Shown here in pieces: positions 34,801 to 43,824 of a stretch of DNA of 64,000 nucleotides. The position numbers and the translations under genes were made by a program. The stretch covers positions 248,001 to 312,000 of the forward strand of contig NZ_JAIHON010000009.1 of NCBI RefSeq assembly GCF_021173675.1, given 5' to 3'. The stretch comes from Streptomyces lincolnensis (GTDB taxonomy: Bacteria; Actinomycetota; Actinomycetes; Streptomycetales; Streptomycetaceae). The notes under the pieces are model-generated. The model was not told the DNA's origin. It ran no database searches and saw only the letters and a program-made list of their open reading frames with translations. Within the stretch, counting starts at the first letter, position 1. Each line of letters starts with the position of its first letter.

Positions 34801-35519
34801 GGATCGTCTCGCTGGTCCCGTCGCTCACGGAGGCGGTGGCCGCGACGCTCCCCGGTGCGCTGGTCGGCGCGACGGACTGGTGCACCCACCCGGCGGACCT
34901 CGCCGTCACTCGTGTCGGCGGCACCAAGAACCCCAAGACCGACCGGATCGTCGCGCTCGCCCCCGACCTGGTGATCGCCAACGAGGAGGAGAACCGGCGG
35001 CCGGACCTCGACGCCCTGCGCGCGGCCGGCATCGAGGTGCTCGTGACCGAGGTGCGGGACGTCCCGCAGGCCTTCCGGGAGCTGGACCGGGTGCTGCGGG
35101 CCTGCGGCGCGGCGACCCGGCCACGCTGGCTGGACGAGGCGGAGACGGCCTGGGCGTCGCCGGTCGCGGCGATCGGTCCGCGCCGCACGGCCGTCGTACC
35201 GATCTGGCGGCGGCCCTGGATGGTCCTCGGGCGCGACACCTTCGCCGGGGACGTGCTGGCCCGGCTGGGCGTCGACCACCTGTACGCCGAGCACGCCGAG
35301 CGCTATCCCCGGATCCCGGTCGAGGAGCTCCGGGCCGCGCGCCCCGACCTCGTGGTGCTGCCGGACGAGCCCTACCGCTTCACCGCCGACGACGGCCCCG
35401 AGGCGTTTGCCGGCCTGTCCTGCGCGCTGGTCAGCGGCCGGCATCTGACGTGGTACGGCCCGTCCCTCGCCGAGGCGCCCCGGATCCTGGACGAGGCGCT
35501 GCGAGCAGCTCGCCGCTGA
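34797..35519 (+). CDS. Helical-backbone metal receptor (BtuF-like), no signal peptide
   Basis: 240 aa, GTG start in a GTGA overlap. RIVSLVPSLTEAVAATLPGALVGATDWC is the start of a cobalamin-binding BtuF/TroA-like domain, with further match at RVGGTKNPKTDRIVALAPDLVIANEEEN. Normal binding proteins have a lipoprotein signal; this one begins directly with the first beta strand, so it is predicted cytoplasmic. Its ligand and role are unknown. The 3' end overlaps the convergent transporter gene by 89 bp. Confidence 0.85.
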   Translation: MRIVSLVPSLTEAVAATLPGALVGATDWCTHPADLAVTRVGGTKNPKTDRIVALAPDLVIANEEENRRPDLDALRAAGIEVLVTEVRDVPQAFRELDRVLRACGAATRPRWLDEAETAWASPVAAIGPRRTAVVPIWRRPWMVLGRDTFAGDVLARLGVDHLYAEHAERYPRIPVEELRAARPDLVVLPDEPYRFTADDGPEAFAGLSCALVSGRHLTWYGPSLAEAPRILDEALRAARR

Positions 35520-36612
35520 CCAGGCCGCGCACGGTGTGCACGGCCGCGGTGGCCCAGGCGGCGACGAGCACGACGTACAGCCCGATCGCGATCCCGTCGT
35601 AGGCGAGCAGTCCGGTGTGCCGGGCCAGCGCCTCGGCACCGGTGACGCAGGTGCCCACCGGGAAGGTGAACGCCCACCAGGTCATCGCGAAGCGCATGCC
35701 GTGCCGTCGGGCCCGTACGACATGGGCGGTGGCGAGCCCCAGCCACAGCAGCGCGAAACCCATCACGGGCACGCCGTACAGGACCGCCAGGACGTCGAAG
35801 CCCCGGCTGTAGGGGGCCGCCACCACCCCGGGCGCCACGTCCGCGAACTTGCCGACCGCGGTGGTCGACTGACCGAGCGGACCCAGCACCAGGAACAGCG
35901 TCGGCGTCAGCGCGAGCGGCAGCGGCCCGGCGGTGAGCAGCCGGCCGAAGACCATCGGCAGCATGACCAGCGTGGCGAGCAGACTCAGCCCGAACATCGC
36001 GAAACAGGCCAGCAGCAGGGTCTCGCGCGGCTGCCCGGGCGGCAGGTGCGGCACCAGCGGCGGCCCGAGCGCCGCCGACACCATCGGCGCCACGACCGGC
36101 AGCAGCCACACCGGCGACGCCTGCCCGGCCCCGACCCGATGGCGTACGGCCATCAGGTACGGCACGGCCACGGCGACCGTCAGTCCTACGACCGTCCCGG
36201 CGCCGAAGAGCACGGCGTCGAGGGCGACGGCCGCGCCCGTGCCGATCCAGTCCGCGCCGACGGTGAGCGCACCGCCGCCGACCGCGAGCAGGGCCATCGC
36301 CAGGCAGCCGTAGAAAGGGGCGACGGCCGGGTCGAGGAGGTGGGCGCGGGCCTGGTCGCGGTGGTGCCGCCAGTGCAGGGCCCGGGCGGCGAGCAGAGCG
36401 AGCAGCAGGAGCAGGGAGAGCGCCCAGACGGCCGTGCACGCGGTGCGCAGGCCGGGCGGGCGCACCGGGAGCGCGGCGCCGGCGGTGGCGACGATCGCGG
36501 TGCCCATGACGGTGGCGTACCAGTTCGGTCCGAGGTGACGGACGGCGGTGGCGCGCGGGAGGTGTGCGGTGGCACGGGGGAGGGGGTGGGGCGGACGGGC
36601 TGCGGTGAGCAT
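35431..36612 (-). CDS. TDT-family transporter (tellurite resistance/dicarboxylate, SLAC1-like)
   Basis: 393 aa from the ATG at 36612. Ten hydrophobic helices; begins with LGPNWYATVMGTAIVATAGA, the TDT TM1 signature, and later AMTWWAFTFPVGTCVTG, characteristic of TehA/Mae1/SSU1 proteins. Possible roles are sulfite efflux, anion export or C4-dicarboxylate transport. A LysR regulator is divergent across a 70-bp gap. The C-terminus extends 89 bp into the opposing gene and is polar, as if recruited from antisense sequence. Confidence 0.88.
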   Translation of the reverse strand: MLTAARPPHPLPRATAHLPRATAVRHLGPNWYATVMGTAIVATAGAALPVRPPGLRTACTAVWALSLLLLLALLAARALHWRHHRDQARAHLLDPAVAPFYGCLAMALLAVGGGALTVGADWIGTGAAVALDAVLFGAGTVVGLTVAVAVPYLMAVRHRVGAGQASPVWLLPVVAPMVSAALGPPLVPHLPPGQPRETLLLACFAMFGLSLLATLVMLPMVFGRLLTAGPLPLALTPTLFLVLGPLGQSTTAVGKFADVAPGVVAAPYSRGFDVLAVLYGVPVMGFALLWLGLATAHVVRARRHGMRFAMTWWAFTFPVGTCVTGAEALARHTGLLAYDGIAIGLYVVLVAAWATAAVHTVRGLVSGELLAAPRPGSGAPRRGTGRTTSDAGR

Positions 36613-36660
36613 GTGTCCACCGTCTCGTCCGCGACTGGCCCCTACCAGGGAGTATGACTC

Positions 36661-36672
36661 TATGAGGGCATA
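36661..36672. promoter_or_regulatory. Small dyad in the LysR/TDT divergent region
   Basis: TATG-AGGG-CATA, a perfect 4-bp-arm dyad of 12 bp, in the 70-bp divergent gap. It resembles a LysR T-N(10-11)-A box and lies 10 bp upstream of the lysR start, where autorepression is usual. Confidence 0.45.
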
Positions 36673-36682
36673 AGCTGTCTTT

Positions 36683-37630
36683 ATGAGCAGCGTGGAGGGG
36701 CAGCAGGGGCGGAACGGTTCCCGGGCGGCCGCGGGCGGCGGCTCGGTGGCGCACAGAGTGCCCGATCTCGGGGCGCTGGAGCTGCTGCTGGCGGTGGCCC
36801 GGCTCGGGAGTCTGGGCGCGGCGGCGCGCGAGACGGGCATCACCCAGCCCGCGGCCAGCAGCCGGATCCGCTCCATGGAACGGCAGCTGGGCGTCGCGCT
36901 GGTCGACCGTTCGCCGCGCGGCTCCCGGCTCACCGACGCCGGTGCCCTGGTCACCGACTGGGCGCGGCGGATCGTCGAGGCGGCGGAGGCCTTCGATGCG
37001 GGGGCGCAGGCGCTGCGCGACCGGCGGGACTCGCGGCTGCGGGTGGCGGCGAGCATGACGATCGCCGAGTACCTGCTGCCGGGGTGGCTGCTCGCGCTGC
37101 GTGCCCAGCGGCCGGACACGGCGGTCTCGCTGCTCGCGGGGAACTCCGCGGCCGTGGCCGAGCGGCTGCTCGCCGACGAGGCGGATCTCGGGTTCGTGGA
37201 GGGGGTGTCCGTGCCGACCGGGCTGGACTCCGTCGTCATCGCCCATGATCGGCTCATCGTGGTGACCGCGCCTCGGCATCCCTGGGCGCGGCGGGGGCGG
37301 CCGCTGGAGGGGGCCGAGCTGGCGGCCACGCCGTTGATTCTTCGGGAGAAGGGGTCGGGGACGCGGCAGGTTCTCGATGCGGCGCTGGGTGGGTTGGCTC
37401 GGCCGCTGATCGAGTTGTCCTCGACCACGGCGGTGAAGGCGGCTGCGGTGAGTGGGGCCGGGCCTGCGGTGCTCAGTGAGTTGGCGGTGGGGGAGGAGCT
37501 TGCTGTGCGGCGGCTTGTGCGGGTGCCGGTGCAAGGGGTGTCGCTGGCGCGGGACTTGCGGGCGGTGTGGCCTACGGGGCACCGGCCGGTGGGGCCTGCT
37601 CGGGAGTTGTTGTCGTTGACGCGGGGGTAG
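36683..37630 (+). CDS. LysR-family transcriptional regulator
   Basis: 315 aa. After a ~25-residue Gly/Ala-rich lead, HTH at ~29-85: LGALELLLAVARLGSLGAAA, then TGITQPAASSRIRSMERQLG. The substrate domain covers ~115-300 (LRVAASMTIAEYLLPGWL). Resembles the CysB/CbbR-type group by its SMTIAEYLLP start. Divergent from the TDT transporter, which it probably controls. The 3' third uses more G/T at synonymous positions than neighbours. Confidence 0.92.
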   Translation: MSSVEGQQGRNGSRAAAGGGSVAHRVPDLGALELLLAVARLGSLGAAARETGITQPAASSRIRSMERQLGVALVDRSPRGSRLTDAGALVTDWARRIVEAAEAFDAGAQALRDRRDSRLRVAASMTIAEYLLPGWLLALRAQRPDTAVSLLAGNSAAVAERLLADEADLGFVEGVSVPTGLDSVVIAHDRLIVVTAPRHPWARRGRPLEGAELAATPLILREKGSGTRQVLDAALGGLARPLIELSSTTAVKAAAVSGAGPAVLSELAVGEELAVRRLVRVPVQGVSLARDLRAVWPTGHRPVGPARELLSLTRG

Positions 37631-37760
37631 GTGGGGGTGGGTGCCTTTGGGGTTCGCCCCCGCCGCCCCTACCCGTCCCATCCCTGGGGGCTGCAGCCCC
37701 CAGACCCCCGCTGTCGGCCCTCAAGGGGCCTCGTCCTCAAACGCCGGACGGGCTGAGAGT
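37631..37760. repeat. Dispersed Streptomyces intergenic repeat with strong palindrome
   Basis: Contains the perfect palindrome CTGGGGGCTGCAGCCCCCAG (37684-37703) and the widely recurring Streptomyces sequence encoding RPAFEDEAP on the minus strand (~37721-37756). It terminates both lysR and, from the other side, the amidotransferase gene, whose stop codon it contains. Confidence 0.65.
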
Positions 37761-38458
37761 GCCTGGGCGGTGTTGAGGCGTGCCGCCTCGACCAGTGCCC
37801 TCATCACCCGCTCGTCCTCGCCCATCTCCGGATGCCACTGGACTCCCAACACCCAGGAGTCGCCGGGGAGTTCGATGGCCTCTACCGTGCCGTCGGGTGC
37901 GTGGGCGGAGGGGAGGAGGCCGGTGCCGAGGTGGTCGACGGACTGGTGGTGGTAGGTGGGGACGGAGGTCTCCTCGGGGACGGCGTCGGCGTAGCGGGTG
38001 CCCGGTACCGGCTTGACCGGGTGGTGGCCGAAGACGCCGACCACTTCGGCGTGGCCGTCGAGGTGCTGGACGAGGGTGCCGCCGAGGGCGACGTTCAGGA
38101 GCTGCATGCCGCGGCAGATGCCGAGCAGGGGTATGTCCGCGTCGAGGGCCGCAAGGATCAGGGCGAGTTCCCAGGCGTCGCGTTCGCGGGCCGGCGGGCC
38201 GGTGCGTGGGTCGCGTTCGGCGCCGTAGTGGACCGGCTCGACGTCCGGGCCGCCCGCGATCACCAGGCCGTCGAGGCGGGCCACGGTGGCGGCCGCGTGC
38301 TCCGGCGCGTCCGGCGGGAGCATGGCGGCCAGGCCGCCCGCCCGCTGCACCAGGCGTGGATACCCGGCCGGCAGGAGCGCCGCCTCCAGCTCCCACACGC
38401 CCCAGCGTGCCCCGGACTCCAGATACGTACTGACACCGATCAGCGGCCTGCCGCCCAT
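37721..38458 (-). CDS. Class-I glutamine amidotransferase-like gamma-glutamyl hydrolase (PuuD-type)
   Basis: 245 aa from the ATG at 38458, with GGAGGGG four bases upstream (an ATG at 38470 is possible). Catalytic triad visible: Cys in LLGICRGMQLLNV (~residue 117), and His/Glu in GVQWHPEM (~residue 217). GGPDVEPVHYG is the oxyanion region. PuuD-like enzymes release gamma-aminobutyrate or similar from gamma-glutamyl conjugates. It lies upstream of a GntR gene and back to back with glnA4, consistent with the last step of that route. The C-terminal RPAFEDEAP is encoded by a dispersed repeat. Confidence 0.9.
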   Translation of the reverse strand: MGGRPLIGVSTYLESGARWGVWELEAALLPAGYPRLVQRAGGLAAMLPPDAPEHAAATVARLDGLVIAGGPDVEPVHYGAERDPRTGPPARERDAWELALILAALDADIPLLGICRGMQLLNVALGGTLVQHLDGHAEVVGVFGHHPVKPVPGTRYADAVPEETSVPTYHHQSVDHLGTGLLPSAHAPDGTVEAIELPGDSWVLGVQWHPEMGEDERVMRALVEAARLNTAQALSARPAFEDEAP

Positions 38459-38507
38459 GTGCCCCTCCATCCGCTCAATGGACCACCCGCATACCTTTCC
38501 AAGGAAA

Positions 38508-39242
38508 TCACGCCAGGAACCCCCTGAGGAGGGCCGCCGTCCCGGCGCAGTGCTCCCGCATCATCTCCCGCGCCCCGTCGGCGTCACCGTCGAGCACCGC
38601 CTCGACCAGGGCGGTGTGCTGGCGCTGGGAGTGCTCCAGGTTGCGCACCAGGAGGGGGATGCAGTCCAGGAGGCCGTTCACCGAGGCCCGGGCCGCCGCG
38701 TACTGCGCGGTCAGCGTCGGCGACCCGCACAGCTCGGCGAGCGTGAGGTGGAGCAGCGTGTCCAGGCGGCGGTACTCCGACAGCGGCGCGTCCTGGGTGG
38801 CCGCCAGCGCCTGCCGGAGCCGGTCCGCCTGCTCCGCAGAGAGGCCATGGGTGGCGCACAGCCCCGCCGCGCCCACCTCCAGCACCTCCCGGAAGCGCAG
38901 CACGTCCTCGATGTCGACCGCGTTGATCCGCCGCCGCAGCTCGTCCTCGCCGCCCCCGTCCGTGCGGGACAGGACGAACGTGCCGCCGTACCGGCCGCGC
39001 CGCGACTCCACCAGCCCCTGGTCCTGGAGCACCTTGAGCACCTCGCGCAGCGTCACCCGGCTGATCCCGAGCCGCTCGGCCAGCTCCCGTTCCGCCGGCA
39101 GCCGCTCGCCCCCCGGCACCAGACCCAGCCGGACGACCTGGAGGATCTGCTCCAGGGCCTCCTCGAAGCCGTTGCCCGCCCGCACCGGTCGCAGCACCGG
39201 CGTCAACCGGTCGTCCGGCCCGCCGTCAGCGCCCACCGACAT
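38508..39242 (-). CDS. GntR-family (FadR subfamily, FCD domain) regulator
   Basis: 244 aa from the ATG at 39242, with GGAAGGGGG nine bases upstream; a TTG at 39263 is in frame. wHTH at ~25-95 (GGERLPAERELAERLGISRV, then TLREVLKVLQDQGLVESRRG) and an FCD ligand domain from ~115. It is divergent from glnA4 across 105 bp and adjacent to the amidotransferase gene, so it is the probable local regulator of the gamma-glutamylation cluster. Confidence 0.92.
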   Translation of the reverse strand: MSVGADGGPDDRLTPVLRPVRAGNGFEEALEQILQVVRLGLVPGGERLPAERELAERLGISRVTLREVLKVLQDQGLVESRRGRYGGTFVLSRTDGGGEDELRRRINAVDIEDVLRFREVLEVGAAGLCATHGLSAEQADRLRQALAATQDAPLSEYRRLDTLLHLTLAELCGSPTLTAQYAAARASVNGLLDCIPLLVRNLEHSQRQHTALVEAVLDGDADGAREMMREHCAGTAALLRGFLA

Positions 39243-39347
39243 ATGGCCGTACCCCCTTCCCAAGCAATGGTTCTCCGCAATACCTTATGGCTCCCGGCCC
39301 GGCCGAAGAAGCGCGAAGAAGCGCGAAGATGCCGAAGGAGCTTTCCC

Positions 39348-40706
39348 GTGGCAGACCGCACACCCCCGCTCGGCGTCGAGGAGCTGCACGCCCTCGTCGC
39401 GGGCGGTGAGATCGACACTGTCGTCCTGGCCTTCCCCGACATGCAAGGGCGACTCCAGGGCAAGCGGTTCGCCGCCCGCTTCTTCCTCGACGAGGTCCTC
39501 CAGCACGGCACCGAGGGCTGCAACTACCTGCTCGCCGTCGACACCGAGATGAACACCGTCGACGGCTACGCGATGTCCTCCTGGGACCGCGGCTACGGCG
39601 ACTTCGCCATGCACCCGGACCTGTCCACCCTCCGCCGCGTCCCCTGGAACGCCGGCACGGCCATGCTGATCGCCGACCTCGCCTGGAACGACGGCTCCCC
39701 GGTGGTCGCCGCCCCCCGCCAGATCCTGCGCCGCCAGCTGGAACGCCTCGCCGAGCACGGCTTCACCGCCCAGGTCGGCACCGAGCTGGAGTTCATCGTC
39801 TTCAAGGACACCTACGAGCAGGCCTGGGACGCCGGCTACCAGGGGCTGACGCCGGCGAACCAGTACAACGTCGACTACTCGGTGCTCGGCACCGGCCGGA
39901 TCGAGCCGCTGCTCCGCCGTATCCGCAACGACATGACCGCCGCCGGCCTGACCGTCGAGTCCGCCAAGGGCGAGTGCAATCCGGGCCAGCACGAGATCGT
40001 CTTCCGCTACGACGAGGCCCTGGTCACCTGCGACCAGCACGCCGTCTACAAGACCGGCACCAAGGAGATCGCCGCCCAGGAGGGTGTCTCGATCACCTTC
40101 ATGGCCAAGTACAACGAACGCGAGGGCAACTCCTGCCACATCCACCTCTCGCTCACGGACGCGGCCGGCGACAACGTGATGGCCGGACCGGACGGGATGT
40201 CGGAGGTGATGCGGTACTTCCTGGCCGGGCAGCTCGCGGCCCTCAGGGACTTCTCGCTGCTCTACGCCCCGAACATCAACTCCTACAAGCGGTTCCAGCC
40301 GGGCTCCTTCGCCCCGACGGCCGTCGCCTGGGGGCACGACAACCGCACCTGCGCCCTGCGCGTGGTCGGCCACGGCCGCTCCCTGCGCTTCGAGAACCGG
40401 CTGCCCGGCGGTGACGTCAACCCGCACCTCGCGGTCGCCGGGCTGATCGCCGCCGGACTGTACGGCATCGAACAGAAGCTGGAACTGCCCGAGGCGTGTC
40501 CCGGCAACGCCTACACCGCCGACTACGCGCATGTCCCGACCACCCTGCGCGAGGCCGCCGAGCTCTGGGAGAACAGCCCCATCGCCAAGGCCGCCTTCGG
40601 GGACGAGGTGGTCGCGCACTACCGCAACATGGCGCGCGTCGAGCTGGACGCCTTCGACGCAGCGGTGACCGACTGGGAGCTCCGCCGCTCCTTCGAACGC
40701 ATGTGA
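39348..40706 (+). CDS. glnA4: Glutamine synthetase-like gamma-glutamylamide synthetase (GlnA4-type)
   Basis: 452 aa from the GTG at 39348, with GAAGGAG seven bases upstream. Full type-I GS fold: N-terminal beta-grasp, then GTELEFIVFKD, ECNPGQHEIVFRYDEAL, FMAKYNEREGNSCHIHLSL and the glutamate-binding RFENRLPGGDVNPHLAVAG. The adenylylation-site region of GlnA is not conserved. In S. coelicolor the gene in this context (SCO1613) was shown to make gamma-glutamylethanolamide rather than glutamine. Context of GntR, amidotransferase, aldehyde dehydrogenase and SDR supports that assignment; the substrate is inferred from synteny. Confidence 0.85.
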   Translation: MADRTPPLGVEELHALVAGGEIDTVVLAFPDMQGRLQGKRFAARFFLDEVLQHGTEGCNYLLAVDTEMNTVDGYAMSSWDRGYGDFAMHPDLSTLRRVPWNAGTAMLIADLAWNDGSPVVAAPRQILRRQLERLAEHGFTAQVGTELEFIVFKDTYEQAWDAGYQGLTPANQYNVDYSVLGTGRIEPLLRRIRNDMTAAGLTVESAKGECNPGQHEIVFRYDEALVTCDQHAVYKTGTKEIAAQEGVSITFMAKYNEREGNSCHIHLSLTDAAGDNVMAGPDGMSEVMRYFLAGQLAALRDFSLLYAPNINSYKRFQPGSFAPTAVAWGHDNRTCALRVVGHGRSLRFENRLPGGDVNPHLAVAGLIAAGLYGIEQKLELPEACPGNAYTADYAHVPTTLREAAELWENSPIAKAAFGDEVVAHYRNMARVELDAFDAAVTDWELRRSFERM

Positions 40707-40714
40707 GGCATCTC

Positions 40715-42088
40715 TTGTCGCAACTGCACGAACTGGACATCCTCAACCCCGCGACGGAGGAGGTGATCGCCACCGTCCCCGGCGCCGTCGAGCAGGACGT
40801 GAACGCCGCCGTCCACCGCGCCGGCCAGGCACAGCGCGCGTGGGCGGCCGTCGCCCCCGGGGACCGGGCCCGGCTGCTGCGCCGTTTCGCCGTGGTCGTC
40901 GACGAACACCTGGAGGAACTCGCCCGGTTGGAGGTCCGGGAAGCCGGCCACACCATCGGCAACGCCCGCTGGGAGGCGGGCAATGTGCGGGACCTGCTCG
41001 ACTACGCGGCCGGGGGAGTGGAGCGGCTGACCGGCCGGCAGATCCCGGTCCCGGGCGGCCTCGACGTCACGATCCTCGAACCCCTCGGTGTCGTCGGCGT
41101 CATCGCGCCCTGGAACTTCCCCATGCCGATCGCGGCGTGGGGGACGGCACCGGCGCTCGCGGCGGGCAACGCGGTCATCCTCAAGCCCGCCGAGACGACC
41201 CCGCTCACCGCCCTGCGCCTCGCCGAACTCGCCCTGGAGGCGGGCCTGCCCGAGGGGCTGTTCCAGGTGCTGCCGGGCCGCGGCGACATCGCGGGGGACG
41301 CCCTCGTACGGCATCCCGACGTCGCCAAGATCGTCTTCACCGGTTCCACCCGGACCGGCAAGCGCGTCATGGCCCTCTGCTCCGACCAGGTCAAGCCGGT
41401 CACCCTCGAACTCGGCGGCAAGAGCCCGAACATCGTCTTCGCGGACGCCGACCTCAAGACCGCGGTCGACCCCTTCTCCTTTCTCGACAACGCCGGCCAG
41501 GACTGCTGCGCCCGCACCCGCATCCTGGTCCAGGAATCTGTCCACGACGAGGTCCGCGAGCTGCTCGCCGACGCGCTGGCCGCCGTCGTCGTGGGCGACC
41601 CGGCCGACGAGAAGACGCAGATGGGTCCGCTGATCTCCCGTCAGCAGCTGGACCGCGTACGGTCGTTGGTGCCGGACGACGCCCCCGCCCTGCGCGGCAG
41701 CGCCCCCGAGGGGCCCGGCTTCTGGTTCCCGCCGACCGTCCTCACGGGGGAGCGGCCCGACTCCGAGGCGGCCCGGGAGGAGATCTTCGGCCCGGTCGCC
41801 GTGCTGCTGCCCTTCACCGACGAGGCCGACGCGATCCGCCTCGCCAACGACACCCCGTACGGCCTCTCCGGCTCCATCTGGACCCGCGACGTCGGCCGCG
41901 CGCTCCGCGTCTCCCAGGCCGTGCGCGCCGGCAACCTGTCCGTCAACTCCCACTCCAGCGTCCGCTACTGGACACCCTTCGGCGGCTACAAGCAGTCCGG
42001 CATCGGCCGCGAACTCGGCCCGGACGCCCTGACCGCCTTCACCGAGACGAAGAACGTCTTCATCAGCACGGAAGGCCCCGCACAGTGA
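40715..42088 (+). CDS. NAD(P)-dependent aldehyde dehydrogenase
   Basis: 457 aa from a TTG at 40715, with GAGG six bases upstream, 8 bp after glnA4. Active-site residues are present: Asn in PWNFPMPIAAW, Glu in VTLELGGKSPN (~residue 236) and Cys in GQDCCARTRIL (~residue 270). It should oxidise the aldehyde formed from the gamma-glutamylated amine. Ends with a GTGA overlap into the SDR gene. Confidence 0.92.
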   Translation: MSQLHELDILNPATEEVIATVPGAVEQDVNAAVHRAGQAQRAWAAVAPGDRARLLRRFAVVVDEHLEELARLEVREAGHTIGNARWEAGNVRDLLDYAAGGVERLTGRQIPVPGGLDVTILEPLGVVGVIAPWNFPMPIAAWGTAPALAAGNAVILKPAETTPLTALRLAELALEAGLPEGLFQVLPGRGDIAGDALVRHPDVAKIVFTGSTRTGKRVMALCSDQVKPVTLELGGKSPNIVFADADLKTAVDPFSFLDNAGQDCCARTRILVQESVHDEVRELLADALAAVVVGDPADEKTQMGPLISRQQLDRVRSLVPDDAPALRGSAPEGPGFWFPPTVLTGERPDSEAAREEIFGPVAVLLPFTDEADAIRLANDTPYGLSGSIWTRDVGRALRVSQAVRAGNLSVNSHSSVRYWTPFGGYKQSGIGRELGPDALTAFTETKNVFISTEGPAQ

Positions 42089-42867
42089 CCGATCAGATTG
42101 TGTGCCGCCGCCTCGTCGGCCGCACCGCCGTCATCACCGGCGCCGGCAGCGGCATCGGCCTCGCCACCGCGCGCCGGCTCGCCTCCGAGGGCGCGCACGT
42201 CGTCTGCGGCGACGTCGACGAGACCCGCGGCAAGGCCGCCGCCGACGAGGTCGGCGGGATCTTCGTGAAGGTCGACGTCACCGACCCCGAGCAGGTCGAG
42301 GCCCTCTTCAAGGCGGCCCACGACACCTACGGCAGCGTCGACATCGCCTTCAACAACGCCGGCATCTCCCCGCCCGACGACGACTCGATCCTGGAGACCG
42401 GCCTGGAGGCCTGGAAGCGCGTCCAGGAGGTCAACCTCACCTCCGTCTACCTGTGCTGCAAGGCCGCCATCCCCTACATGCGGCAGCAGGGCAGGGGCTC
42501 CATCATCAACACGGCGTCCTTCGTGGCGCGGATGGGCGCCGCCACCTCCCAGATCTCCTACACCGCCTCCAAGGGCGGAGTTCTGGCCATGTCCCGGGAA
42601 CTCGGCGTGCAGTTCGCGCGGGAGGGCATCCGCGTCAACGCGCTCTGCCCGGGACCGGTCAACACCCCCCTGCTCCAGGAGCTGTTCGCGAAGGACCCGG
42701 AGCGGGCCGCCCGCCGCCTGGTCCACATCCCGGTCGGCCGGTTCGCCGAGGCCGAGGAGATCGCCGCCGCGGTCGCCTTCCTGGCCAGCGACGACTCCTC
42801 CTTCGTGAACGCCACCGACTTCCTCGTGGACGGCGGGATCTCGGGGGCGTACGTCACACCCCTGTAG
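42085..42867 (+). CDS. Short-chain dehydrogenase/reductase
   Basis: 260 aa, GTG in a GTGA overlap. Rossmann motif TGAGSGIGLATA (~residues 19-30), NNAG at ~90, and catalytic Ser and YTASKGG (YxxxK) at ~155-160. C-terminal DGG motif LVDGGISGAY. It probably oxidises the alcohol of a gamma-glutamylated amino alcohol to the aldehyde used by the preceding enzyme, or recycles a by-product; inferred from the operon only. Confidence 0.93.
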   Translation: MTDQIVCRRLVGRTAVITGAGSGIGLATARRLASEGAHVVCGDVDETRGKAAADEVGGIFVKVDVTDPEQVEALFKAAHDTYGSVDIAFNNAGISPPDDDSILETGLEAWKRVQEVNLTSVYLCCKAAIPYMRQQGRGSIINTASFVARMGAATSQISYTASKGGVLAMSRELGVQFAREGIRVNALCPGPVNTPLLQELFAKDPERAARRLVHIPVGRFAEAEEIAAAVAFLASDDSSFVNATDFLVDGGISGAYVTPL

Positions 42868-42908
42868 GCCCCGCCCCGGCTCCCGGCCCGGCGGCCTACA
42901 GTGCCGGG

Positions 42909-43820
42909 ATGAGCATGACGCCACCGCCCGGCTGGTACCCGGACCCCTCCGCTCCGCACCTGGAGCGCTGGTGGGACGGGACCACGTGGACCGACCACCG
43001 GCGCGCCCCGGAGGTCCCGGGGCCGCCGCAGCCCGCCGCCGGACCCTCCGGGCGGGCCAAGGCCCTCGCCCTGGGCACCGCCGGGACCGTGCTGGTCGCC
43101 GCGATCGTGACCGGGGCGTTCGCGCTCGGCGGGGGCGACGAGGGCGGCACGGACGTGAACACCGCGCCCACGATCACCCCCACCTTCGCGCCGTCGAGCG
43201 ACACCGCCTCGCCCACGCCGCCGCCCTCCGAGCCCTCCGCCGACGACCCGGCCGTCGTCACCGACGAGCTCAACGGCATCACCTTCCCGCTCCTCGACGG
43301 CTGGGCCAGGCCGAAGAACGTCTCCCAGGAGAACGTCGTCATGATGTCGGACGACGGGACCTACCCCTGCCCGGCCGGCGTCGGCACCTGCCGGCACGGT
43401 CTCGTCTTCTCCCGCACCGCGACCTCGACCGACGAACAGTCCCCCGAGGCCCTCGCCAAGGCGGACATAGCGGACGCGACGAACCTCGCCTACGACCGCG
43501 ACCTCCTGCGCCAGCGCCCCTACGGCGGTGTCGAGTCCCACCGGAGCGTCAAGTCCGGGCCGGTCGCGGTGGCGGGCCGCGCCGGGTACCTCGTCCGCTG
43601 GCGGGTCAAGACCGCCAAGGGCCCCGGCGGGTATGTGCAGTCGCTGGTCTTCCCGTCCAGCGTGGGCAGCGAGTCGCCGGTCGTCGTGCGGTTCGTCTTC
43701 GACGCGGGGCCCGACGGGCCGCCCCTCGCCGACATGGACCGGATCACCAAGGGAATCCGGTCGGTCGGCGACGCGGACACCGGCGGCGGCGTGGGCAGCA
43801 GCCTCGGCCCGCCGGGCTGA
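42909..43820 (+). CDS. DUF2510-containing single-pass membrane protein
   Basis: 303 aa. The N-terminal PPGWYPDPSAPHLERWWDG is a DUF2510 motif, followed by one TM helix (~residues 50-72), a Thr/Pro/Ser linker and an extracytoplasmic domain beginning ELNGITFPLLDGWARP. Two Cys (YPCPAGVGTC) may form a disulfide outside. The ATG at 42909 is only eight bases after a TACAGT -10-like element, so the mRNA may be leaderless. Function unknown. Confidence 0.82.
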   Translation: MSMTPPPGWYPDPSAPHLERWWDGTTWTDHRRAPEVPGPPQPAAGPSGRAKALALGTAGTVLVAAIVTGAFALGGGDEGGTDVNTAPTITPTFAPSSDTASPTPPPSEPSADDPAVVTDELNGITFPLLDGWARPKNVSQENVVMMSDDGTYPCPAGVGTCRHGLVFSRTATSTDEQSPEALAKADIADATNLAYDRDLLRQRPYGGVESHRSVKSGPVAVAGRAGYLVRWRVKTAKGPGGYVQSLVFPSSVGSESPVVVRFVFDAGPDGPPLADMDRITKGIRSVGDADTGGGVGSSLGPPG

Positions 43821-43824
43821 GCGG

